Assembly (NCBI RefSeq): GCF_946187725.1
Contig: NZ_CAMHSK010000022.1
Span: forward strand, 1 to 43,711
DNA: 43,711 bases
Direction: 5' to 3'
Source: an uncultured Treponema sp.
Lineage (GTDB): Bacteria > Spirochaetota > Spirochaetia > Treponematales > Treponemataceae
Shown piece by piece: positions 1-6,190 of the stretch. The position numbers and the translations under genes were made by a program. A model generated the notes under the pieces. That model saw only the letters and a program-made list of their open reading frames with translations. It was not told where the DNA came from and searched no databases. The number at the start of each line of letters is the position of its first letter. Within the stretch, counting starts at the first letter, position 1.

Positions 1-2254
1 TAATTTTATTTAGTTGAATATTTTTCCATACATATGTTGATTTAGCATGTTTATTACATTCTTTTTGATTAAAAGGAGTTATTGAAGGTGTCCCTAAAGA
101 TTCTACGAACTCATTAACACAAGAAATATTATGCTTAAGAATCTCTGCATCATTATCAAATAAGAAAGTCTGATTTGTTGATCCAGAAAAGTCCCAATCT
201 GTTTCTTGTGCGGCTTTCATTTTATTTTTTGCAGTAATTCTAATGAAACTACAATCAGGGGTATTTTTAACCCGAGGTCCATAATGGCTAGGACTTAATC
301 CCATATTTTCCATATTTGAGATTTCTTCGCGTAGTTCGTAATCTAAAGTTGATAAGAATTCAAATTGGTCTTCTGTTCTCGGAGTAATCCATAAACGTTG
401 TAATAATTCATAATTTTTTCTATATCCAAACCAACGCCCCATTTGCATAAGAGTATCTGCCTGGTTAGATGATCTAAGAAAATATGTTGTTGTTAATCCT
501 TGTAGTGTTAATCCTCTAGATAAAGTTGCTCCTCCAACTACAATAAAAACAGTAGCATAATCAAGTTTTGTCTTTGTTTGGTCATTCTCTTCTGGATAAG
601 CTAACCTTACATGAAATCCATCCTCAGTAATTCTATTATTCTTACAGTTATCAACACATAAGTGTATTCCTTTTGTATAGGTTAATTCCTGCGATTCGTC
701 ATCTAATTTTATATATGAAATACCAGTGGAAAGCATACTTTTTATTTCATTCTGTACATTATAGAAGTCTGGATAATCATGAATTTCAGAATCTGTTCTT
801 CCATATTGTTTATATTCTGATCTAAAAATCGTTTTATCAAATTTTCTGGTTTCTACTTCCCAGATTTTTTTACAATACTTTAAAATCTCGTCTTGTGAAG
901 TTTCATCTAACCATGCTTTTATTGCTTCTGATACATTTTTATGATGTTCTGTTTTTTGACTTGTATGAACAAGCATGCTTACTGGTTTTTTAATATTCCA
1001 AATTCTATAACAAGCCGCACTACACAAAAACCAGCACAAAGAATCTTTTAAGGAACCTGGAAGAGAAGTTGTTTTCCCATCATGCAAGTTAGTTAATTGA
1101 ACAATATCATTATTTTGATTCTCAGGATTAGTATCTACTGTTCTGACAATACTTAATCCTTCCATATCTTTTCCTTCAAGACCAAAAATTTGTTGAGGTC
1201 CAAAATACTCATTTGAAACTTGTAGAGTTGTAATAAAATCTTTTGGATATAAAGATTCTCTTTCTGCTTCATTCAGAAAATTTGCATAAGGAGTGGCTGT
1301 ATAACCAATGTAATTCATTGATTGATATTGATATGGTGCTTTATTATGATTTTCATCATTACCATTCACTAAGGAACAGATAAATCTATTTATTCTACTT
1401 CTTTCAGCAGCATTGATTCCTGCAGAATTGATACCAGCCTGATCGGCCTCATCATCAATTAAAAGTATTCTTAATTTCTGTTGATTACTATTATCAGACT
1501 GAAGCCATTGTATTAATTTCTTTAATCTGGCAGAATTTTTCAAACAAACATTAATATATCTTTGAGAAGAATCGTTACCTAGGTGTAAATCAGATAGTTT
1601 TTGTCCTCTTGGAGAATTCTTTTGTAAATGATCAAAACTTATCCAACATAAATTGCCAGGATTATTAAGTTCGGTAAACAATCTTTCCTGGGTTTGTTTA
1701 CGTAAGTTTTCAATTGTACCAGACAAAACTATAAACATATTCCAGCCCCAATCAGCCGCCATTGCGATTAAAGCTGCCATATTTGCTGTTTTTCCAGATT
1801 GAACATTTCCTATTACAAGACCTTTGACAGCATCTTTATCAACAGTATTATTATTTAACCTATGTAGGATTTTGATTGACGTAGATTCAATATTATCAAC
1901 TGAATCTTTCTTAAAACCTTTTTCCAACAAACATTTTTTATATAATTGCCAAGATGATTTTGGATCTTTTGGAATAGTTAGTGAATTGTCTTCCGTATCA
2001 CTTGTAAGTATCGCTTTCGCAGGTTTTATAGAATCTTCAATATTCTTTTTTTCAGCTTCTTCTTCTAAATCTACAAGAGCATACCAGTCATCTTCCGTAA
2101 TATTCCAATCATTAAATGCTTTTTGTACTTCTAAAAATTCATTTACAGCTTTTCCTTTCGGTTTATTCTTTATATCGTCGTAAGGAATACCATCTTGTCG
2201 TTGATTTCTAATCCATTCTTTGTATTTAAAATATTCAGGAGTATCGTAGCCCAT
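1..2254 (-). CDS. Z1 domain ATPase, restriction/defence associated (C-terminus beyond window)
   Basis: The minus-strand frame begins with ATG at 2252-2254 and stays open to base 1, giving 751 residues with the C-terminus missing. An AAGGA Shine-Dalgarno lies about 8 nt upstream. Residues 149-156 are a Walker A loop (GNVQSGKT), 268-272 a DDEAD Walker B box, and 318-326 a GYTATPYAN motif. Further on come a GGATLSRGLT stretch and MGRWFGYR, the arginine-rich block expected of the Z1 helicase-like family. Z1 proteins are superfamily-II-like ATPases known from restriction-type operons with methyltransferases, MORC/GHKL ATPases, PD-(D/E)XK nucleases or AIPR proteins. Partners, if any, would lie beyond base 1 because this gene is transcribed leftward. 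The gene is visibly more AT-rich than the rest of the window, suggesting horizontal acquisition. Family assignment is confident; a defence role is inferred. Confidence 0.87.
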   Translation of the reverse strand, partial: MGYDTPEYFKYKEWIRNQRQDGIPYDDIKNKPKGKAVNEFLEVQKAFNDWNITEDDWYALVDLEEEAEKKNIEDSIKPAKAILTSDTEDNSLTIPKDPKSSWQLYKKCLLEKGFKKDSVDNIESTSIKILHRLNNNTVDKDAVKGLVIGNVQSGKTANMAALIAMAADWGWNMFIVLSGTIENLRKQTQERLFTELNNPGNLCWISFDHLQKNSPRGQKLSDLHLGNDSSQRYINVCLKNSARLKKLIQWLQSDNSNQQKLRILLIDDEADQAGINSAGINAAERSRINRFICSLVNGNDENHNKAPYQYQSMNYIGYTATPYANFLNEAERESLYPKDFITTLQVSNEYFGPQQIFGLEGKDMEGLSIVRTVDTNPENQNNDIVQLTNLHDGKTTSLPGSLKDSLCWFLCSAACYRIWNIKKPVSMLVHTSQKTEHHKNVSEAIKAWLDETSQDEILKYCKKIWEVETRKFDKTIFRSEYKQYGRTDSEIHDYPDFYNVQNEIKSMLSTGISYIKLDDESQELTYTKGIHLCVDNCKNNRITEDGFHVRLAYPEENDQTKTKLDYATVFIVVGGATLSRGLTLQGLTTTYFLRSSNQADTLMQMGRWFGYRKNYELLQRLWITPRTEDQFEFLSTLDYELREEISNMENMGLSPSHYGPRVKNTPDCSFIRITAKNKMKAAQETDWDFSGSTNQTFLFDNDAEILKHNISCVNEFVESLGTPSITPFNQKECNKHAKSTYVWKNIQLNKI

Positions 2255-2659
2255 TAGTAAGTCCTTAAGAAAAATTATTCTATAATTATATCACTATTTA
2301 TTAATGTTTGTATATTTTTCTTTTACAGTTTTCCAAACACAAACCAATTTCTTTCCCCTCCTAGCTTCGCTTTCCCGCTCTCCCAGCTATGTTAAGCACC
2401 CTCTCCTAGCTTGCTGTTAAGGTCCCTCTTTGAAAAGTGTGTCATTTTGACCTAACTAAACTACTAGATTTTTTCTTCTCTCGTTGCTGTATATTCAGAA
2501 CTAAGGGAAAGAGCTGATGATTATATTTCATATCAAATTTCTGATTAGAAATATAATCATTTTCCGCGGCTTTTTTCCTGCTATCTTTATTTCACAAGGT
2601 CGTTGGCCTTGAAAAATCCGGGACTTTGGTTTCGGAATCATCACACACAAGGAGTTTTT
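2255..2659. other. Intergenic region between divergent genes, possible promoter near 2552
   Basis: About 400 bases hold no convincing gene. The first half is pyrimidine-rich on the plus strand and contains CTCCTAGCTT twice (near 2357 and 2401). At 2537-2552 there is a small perfect inverted repeat (ATTTCT-GATT-AGAAAT), directly followed by TATAAT at 2552-2557, a possible -10 box for the downstream DNA-binding protein gene. No good -35 box is visible. The inferred leader of roughly 95 nt includes a short CAAGG/CCTTG hairpin near 2597-2612. Confidence 0.35.
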
Positions 2660-3424
2660 ATGAACGATAAAAACAACAATCTTACGGACACAGTGAACGT
2701 CATGTTTCATGCCAGCTCAATGACAGACAAAACGGTTTCTTACGCTAAAGTGCAGCGCAATACGGCTCTCAGCGGGAACATCGCGACGGAAATTCTCAAG
2801 AACAACAAGGTCTTTGACAGGGAGACTCTTCTTTATGTGGCGGGGCTTTACAGGAATGCGGTTCTGAGTCTTTTGGAGTCGGGGAAGGCGGTCGAGGTTC
2901 TGGAGCTTGGAACGCTCTACCTTAAGCCAAAGAAAGGCATGAACTTGCAGAATCCGACTCTCGATGATGTGCCTGAGATGTCTCTTTCTTTCACGCCGTC
3001 GGAGCTTGCTTTGGATTCCGTGAAAAATGTCACTGTTGGGGCAGAGGTCACTTCAAGAAGCGAGCCTCTCATTGAACGCCTGTACAATGTAAGCGAGAGA
3101 GTGGAAGGAAACCTTCTTTCAGTGGGCGGAACTGTAAGAATCAAGGGGCAAAAGTTGAAGGTTGCGGGAGACTCAGAAGACACGGGCTTGTTCTTCGCTC
3201 CCTGCAACTCGGACGGCTCTTACAACAATGATATGTCCGACTGGCTTCAGGTAAAGCCGAATGAGCTTGTTGACAACAGTGCCTCTTCGATTCTGTTCAA
3301 TATGCCGCAGTCAGTTGCTTCTGGAAGTTACCGTCTGATTTTGCGCACGGCGTACGGTTCGGGTTCCCGCCTGAACAAAACTGTGCGGTGCGGTGTCTAT
3401 GATGATGTCGTCACTGTAGCGTAA
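2660..3424 (+). CDS. HU-like DNA-binding domain protein with DUF4469 C-terminal domain
   Basis: A 254-residue protein. I chose the ATG at 2660 because an AAGGAG Shine-Dalgarno ends 6 nt before it; the frame is open upstream to 2603 without an RBS. Roughly residues 10-115 look like the HU/IHF-like fold seen in large-HU proteins of Bacteroidetes and spirochaetes (GNIATEILKNN, then FDRETLLYVAGLY and LELGTLYLKPK). Residues of about 120-250 form a beta-rich DUF4469 domain with the typical VGGTVRIKGQKLKVAG segment and a C-terminal LILRTAYGSG strand. The likely role is nucleoid or sequence-independent DNA binding in the cytoplasm. It stands alone and is followed by its own terminator, so it is probably monocistronic. 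Confidence 0.8.
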   Translation: MNDKNNNLTDTVNVMFHASSMTDKTVSYAKVQRNTALSGNIATEILKNNKVFDRETLLYVAGLYRNAVLSLLESGKAVEVLELGTLYLKPKKGMNLQNPTLDDVPEMSLSFTPSELALDSVKNVTVGAEVTSRSEPLIERLYNVSERVEGNLLSVGGTVRIKGQKLKVAGDSEDTGLFFAPCNSDGSYNNDMSDWLQVKPNELVDNSASSILFNMPQSVASGSYRLILRTAYGSGSRLNKTVRCGVYDDVVTVA

Positions 3425-3429
3425 AAAAT

Positions 3430-3490
3430 AAGGCTGTCCGATTTTGAAGCGAGTTTGAAGTGAACTTCAGTTTGAAGGACAGCCTTTTTA
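3430..3490 (+). terminator. Rho-independent terminator after the DUF4469 gene
   Basis: Ten-base arms AAGGCTGTCC (3430-3439) and GGACAGCCTT (3477-3486) pair perfectly and are followed by T residues. The loop contains a smaller GAAG-TGAA-CTTC hairpin, making a nested structure. It starts 6 nt after the stop codon. Confidence 0.8.
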
Positions 3491-3498
3491 TTGAAATG

Positions 3499-4536
3499 TC
3501 ACCAAGAATATCTTTCCTTACAACTTAGAATATGTATAATTATCTCAAAGGAAAGACAACATGAAAACCATTTCTGGATAAGGTGGAAGAGCTTCTGTAA
3601 AGCGGAGTTCTTTTCAATCAGTTCTCGCATTTTCTTCGCATTCCTGGCTCCGTTGCCGTTGGGGTGATTATTAAAAAACATCTGCACACGCTTTCCCTCG
3701 CTCAAAGCCTGCCTCACGACAGGAACGAATTCCTCAAGTTCCGAATCCGAGTAATCATAGCAATATCTCGCAGAACCATTGTTTTCCGCATCATGTGCGT
3801 ACGCCGCTTGCGCGTCGTTTGCATGAGTGGAAGTTATTGACATTTGCGCCCCAGGCGCATGCGCATACGCCGCTTGCGCGTCGTTTGCATGAGTAGAAGT
3901 TATTGACATTTGCGCCCCAGGCGCATGCGCATACCAAGCACCCGCATTCCGACCATGCAGTCTGATATAAGCGTTCTTCCCCACGAACGTAGTCTGCAAA
4001 GTCTTACCGTCTGGCAAGTTTTTAAGTCTCGGCATATCACAGAACACAATCCCAGCTTTTCGCTCTTCCAGCCCTTCAAAAACGCTCGGCCTTACCCATT
4101 CCCTGTGGCGGAACTCAACCATGACCGGGAAGCCCTCAAAATCTTCAATCAGTTTTGCGAGATAGATTCTGTTCTCCTTCGTGTAGTGGAAGCTCTCCGG
4201 GAACTGAAAAAGAACGGCACTCAGAGCATCTTTTTCTTGTAGTGGTGTGACTGCATTTTTGAAATCATCAGCGGCAGCTTTCCAACTCGCGGAAATCTCG
4301 TGAGTCAGAAGTCGGTTCGCCTTTACGCTGAAATTGAGCCGCCCTTCACTCCGTTCCCAAAAAGAAACCAGCCTTTCGCTCGTGGGCATGTTGTAAAAAG
4401 TGTTGTTCAATTCCAGAGCATTGAAAACCGTGGAATAATATAGAAGAAAATCTTTGCGTTTGAGGTCAGCAGGGTAAAAAACGCCCTTCCATTCAGGGTA
4501 ATCGTAACCGCTCGTGCCAATAAGAAGTTCGAACAT
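3499..4536 (-). CDS. DUF72 (YecE-like) family protein with an internal 22-residue duplication
   Basis: A 345-residue protein. The family signature is clear: IGTSGYDYPEWKGVFYP at the start, LELNNTFYNMP, FSVKANRLLTHE, VMVEFRHREW, YIRLHGRN near 190-197, YDYSDSELEEF near 260 and FFNNHPNGNGARNA near 287-300. DUF72 proteins have a TIM-barrel fold and no settled biochemical role. Two oddities stand out. Between the conserved HGRNAGAWY and YDYSD motifs, residues 203-246 consist of two tandem copies of a 22-residue unit (AHAPGAQMSITSTHANDAQAAY) not expected in this family. The last 35-40 residues, rich in F, I, C and L, also go beyond the usual family end. DUF1653 lies 42 nt upstream on the same strand and may be cotranscribed. 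The ATG at 4536 fits the normal N-terminus. Confidence 0.85.
   Translation of the reverse strand: MFELLIGTSGYDYPEWKGVFYPADLKRKDFLLYYSTVFNALELNNTFYNMPTSERLVSFWERSEGRLNFSVKANRLLTHEISASWKAAADDFKNAVTPLQEKDALSAVLFQFPESFHYTKENRIYLAKLIEDFEGFPVMVEFRHREWVRPSVFEGLEERKAGIVFCDMPRLKNLPDGKTLQTTFVGKNAYIRLHGRNAGAWYAHAPGAQMSITSTHANDAQAAYAHAPGAQMSITSTHANDAQAAYAHDAENNGSARYCYDYSDSELEEFVPVVRQALSEGKRVQMFFNNHPNGNGARNAKKMRELIEKNSALQKLFHLIQKWFSCCLSFEIIIHILSCKERYSW
3801..3932. repeat. Tandem 66-bp direct repeat inside the DUF72 gene
   Basis: Two head-to-tail 66-base units (3801-3866 and 3867-3932) differ at one position (GAGTGG versus GAGTAG). Each unit holds a perfect inverted repeat TGCGCC-CCA-GGCGCA plus alternating GCATGCGCAT. 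The unit length is a multiple of three, so the reading frame is kept and 22 residues are added per copy. Only two copies are present, in coding sequence and without spacers, so this is not a CRISPR array. Confidence 0.9.
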
Positions 4537-4578
4537 GAAAATATTTTACCGTATTTTGCAGATTTTTCCTGCTATGGA

Positions 4579-4827
4579 CTAGCCTTGATAACCTTCCACC
4601 AGCTCAAATCGCCATTTCTGCTTCACATCGGGATATTTTTCGTGGTCAACTTCGCTCAAAAACATATTTTTCTCACGAATCCAAAGCGAATTGTCACCGT
4701 AAAGCCTGCGGTACACGACATATTCTTCCTGAGTCTCCGAATGAAACGCCACATCCTCAACGAGGTAATACTTGTTCTTAAAATGCCTGTAAATTCCATG
4801 AATCTTCAAATCACGCTTTTCTGCCAT
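4579..4827 (-). CDS. DUF1653 domain protein
   Basis: An 82-residue protein that is almost entirely one DUF1653 domain: GIYRHFKNKYYLVEDVAFHSET, then EYVVYRRLYGDNSLWIRE, then MFLSEVDHEKYP, then KWRFELV. The family is small, widespread and of unknown biochemical function; the fold is a compact beta barrel and the protein is presumably cytoplasmic. The ATG at 4827 has AGGAGC 7 nt upstream, and an extended -10 (TGGTATACT, minus strand, 4847-4855) lies just before that. DUF72 follows 42 nt downstream in the same direction. Assignment is secure, function unknown. Confidence 0.85.
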   Translation of the reverse strand: MAEKRDLKIHGIYRHFKNKYYLVEDVAFHSETQEEYVVYRRLYGDNSLWIREKNMFLSEVDHEKYPDVKQKWRFELVEGYQG

Positions 4828-4839
4828 TTTTTTTGCTCC

Positions 4840-4885
4840 TGTGGAAAGTATACCACAACTCCCACATTTGCGATATAATCACCTC
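4840..4885. promoter_or_regulatory. Divergent promoters and TGTGG-N8-CCACA palindrome between DUF1653 and the 60-residue ORF
   Basis: On the minus strand TATACT (4847-4852) with an upstream TG gives an extended -10 for DUF1653. On the plus strand TATAAT (4874-4879) is followed by exactly six bases and the ATG at 4886. TGTGG (4840-4844) and CCACA (4853-4857) form an inverted repeat that encloses the minus-strand -10, a possible operator. -35 boxes are weak on both sides. Confidence 0.5.
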
Positions 4886-5068
4886 ATGGCAAACGGAATC
4901 GAAGACCTGCACGAAAAAAACAAAGATTCAAAACCAGTCTCAACCAAATACGACGAATGGCGTGTCTTGCAAGGCCGTGAGGATGCCCAAATGCTTCAGG
5001 AAAAATCGACAAGCTGGCAGAGCAAAAAGGACTGGAGCGAAAAATACGACAGGGCCTACGATGACTGA
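4886..5068 (+). CDS. Small hypothetical protein, 60 residues
   Basis: The ATG at 4886 opens a 60-codon frame. It has no Shine-Dalgarno; instead TATAAT ends 6 nt before the ATG, so translation would be leaderless. The product is hydrophilic and charged, with a recognisable pattern (KYDEWRVLQGREDAQ, then a serine/lysine-rich part ending YDRAYDD) but no family I can name. Its end overlaps the start of the 2H-phosphoesterase/Vsr gene by 8 nt (ATGACTGA), which suggests translational coupling and a shared mRNA. Extension to upstream ATGs at 4833 or 4841 would place the promoter inside the gene and is less likely. Confidence 0.55.
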   Translation: MANGIEDLHEKNKDSKPVSTKYDEWRVLQGREDAQMLQEKSTSWQSKKDWSEKYDRAYDD

Positions 5069-6173
5069 TTCCCAAAAGTGCGAAAGCCGCACCTACTCCG
5101 TCTCACTTCTACTCGACCAGCCTTCCGCAGAAAAAATTCTTTCGGCACAAAAAGAGCTTTCCCAAGTCATCAAAAACGACCAGCTTACAAAGAATCCGCC
5201 CCCGCCCCACATCACCCTGGGCTTTTTCCACGCGACTGACGAAGATTTTCCCAAATTAAAAGCAGCTTTCGAAGATTTTGCCAGGTCAGCCGGCCACAGT
5301 TTTGAAATTAATTTCGGCCAGCCAGACTCATTTTTGGACAAAGTGATTTTTCTTCCAATCAAAGAAGATTCCAAGTCGTTCGCCCACCTAAAAGCCCTAA
5401 ACGCCATCCTTCACGAAAAATTAGCGGACTTTGAAACCGGCGGCAACAGAAACTACACTCCAGAACGATTTTTCCCCCACACCGCCCTGGCAGTCAAACT
5501 CACAAAAGACCAGTTTGAAAAAGGAATGAATTGGGCACAAGGCAATATTCCTCTCGCTACAAAAATCATCGCCGTCTCTTTGGCTACGACTCACCCATAC
5601 AAAGAACTTTCCCGCATCACACTATCCACCGACACGCTTTCGCTAGAGCAGCGGCACAAAAACATGTCCGCAATCCGAAGCACCGGCGGAAAACTCGAAG
5701 TCGCACTCCGCTCACAGCTTTTCAAATTCGGCTTCCGCTTCCGAAAAAACGACAAACGCCTCACCGGAAGCCCGGACATCGTTTTTCCGCATTACAAAGC
5801 CGTGATTTTCATAAACGGCTGCTTCTGGCACGCGCACGGCTGGCTTTTAGCCACAAGCACAAAAGTCAAAAAATCCCAAAAAACAGACATGATAAAATCC
5901 AGTCTCCTCGAAGAAAATGTCCTCTACTCGCTCAAATGCGAAAAGTTCCGAATGCCTAGGACAAATCCCGATTTCTGGCTGCAGAAATTTACCCGCAACC
6001 GCGAACGCGACATCCGTGACATAGAAAAGCTGCTGGAAGAAGGCTGGCGGGTCGGAGTCGTCTGGGAGTGCTCAATCACCGGCCGAGGCCGAAAGCAAAA
6101 AATCATCTCCACCGCCGAAAAAATCTCCCTCTGGCTGGAAGAAGGCCAAAGCGAGATTTTCAGGGAATTTTAG
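5061..6173 (+). CDS. 2H phosphoesterase (LigT-like) fused to Vsr-type endonuclease
   Basis: A 370-residue protein starting at the ATG that overlaps the upstream stop. Residues 1-188 are a 2H phosphoesterase: the paired histidine motifs are HITL (H50) and HTAL (H140), as in 2'-5' RNA ligase/cyclic phosphodiesterase enzymes. Residues 190-370 match Vsr mismatch endonucleases: DTLSLEQRHKNMSAIRS, GSPDIVFPHYKAVIF (catalytic D239), GCFWHAH (H257, H259), FRMPRTNPDFW, KFTRNRERD and VVWEC. The join near 189-191 falls exactly where a free Vsr would begin, so this looks like two adjacent genes merged by loss of a stop/start. Residues 261-292 are a 32-residue insertion between the presumed zinc ligands H259 and C293, normally almost adjacent. 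No cytosine methyltransferase, the usual Vsr partner, is in the window. Whether either domain is active is unknown. Confidence 0.8.
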   Translation: MTDSQKCESRTYSVSLLLDQPSAEKILSAQKELSQVIKNDQLTKNPPPPHITLGFFHATDEDFPKLKAAFEDFARSAGHSFEINFGQPDSFLDKVIFLPIKEDSKSFAHLKALNAILHEKLADFETGGNRNYTPERFFPHTALAVKLTKDQFEKGMNWAQGNIPLATKIIAVSLATTHPYKELSRITLSTDTLSLEQRHKNMSAIRSTGGKLEVALRSQLFKFGFRFRKNDKRLTGSPDIVFPHYKAVIFINGCFWHAHGWLLATSTKVKKSQKTDMIKSSLLEENVLYSLKCEKFRMPRTNPDFWLQKFTRNRERDIRDIEKLLEEGWRVGVVWECSITGRGRKQKIISTAEKISLWLEEGQSEIFREF

Positions 6174-6190
6174 CGGGAAACGCCCAATTT

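Noticed and set aside
3801..3932. Two direct repeats that could suggest a CRISPR array
   Set aside because: Only two contiguous 66-bp units without spacers, inside an intact coding frame and without cas genes nearby.
4833..5060. N-terminal extension of the 2H-Vsr frame
   Set aside because: The 76 extra codons overlap the promoter and the 60-residue ORF, encode low-complexity basic sequence, and lack an RBS; the ATG at 5061 fits the 2H family start.
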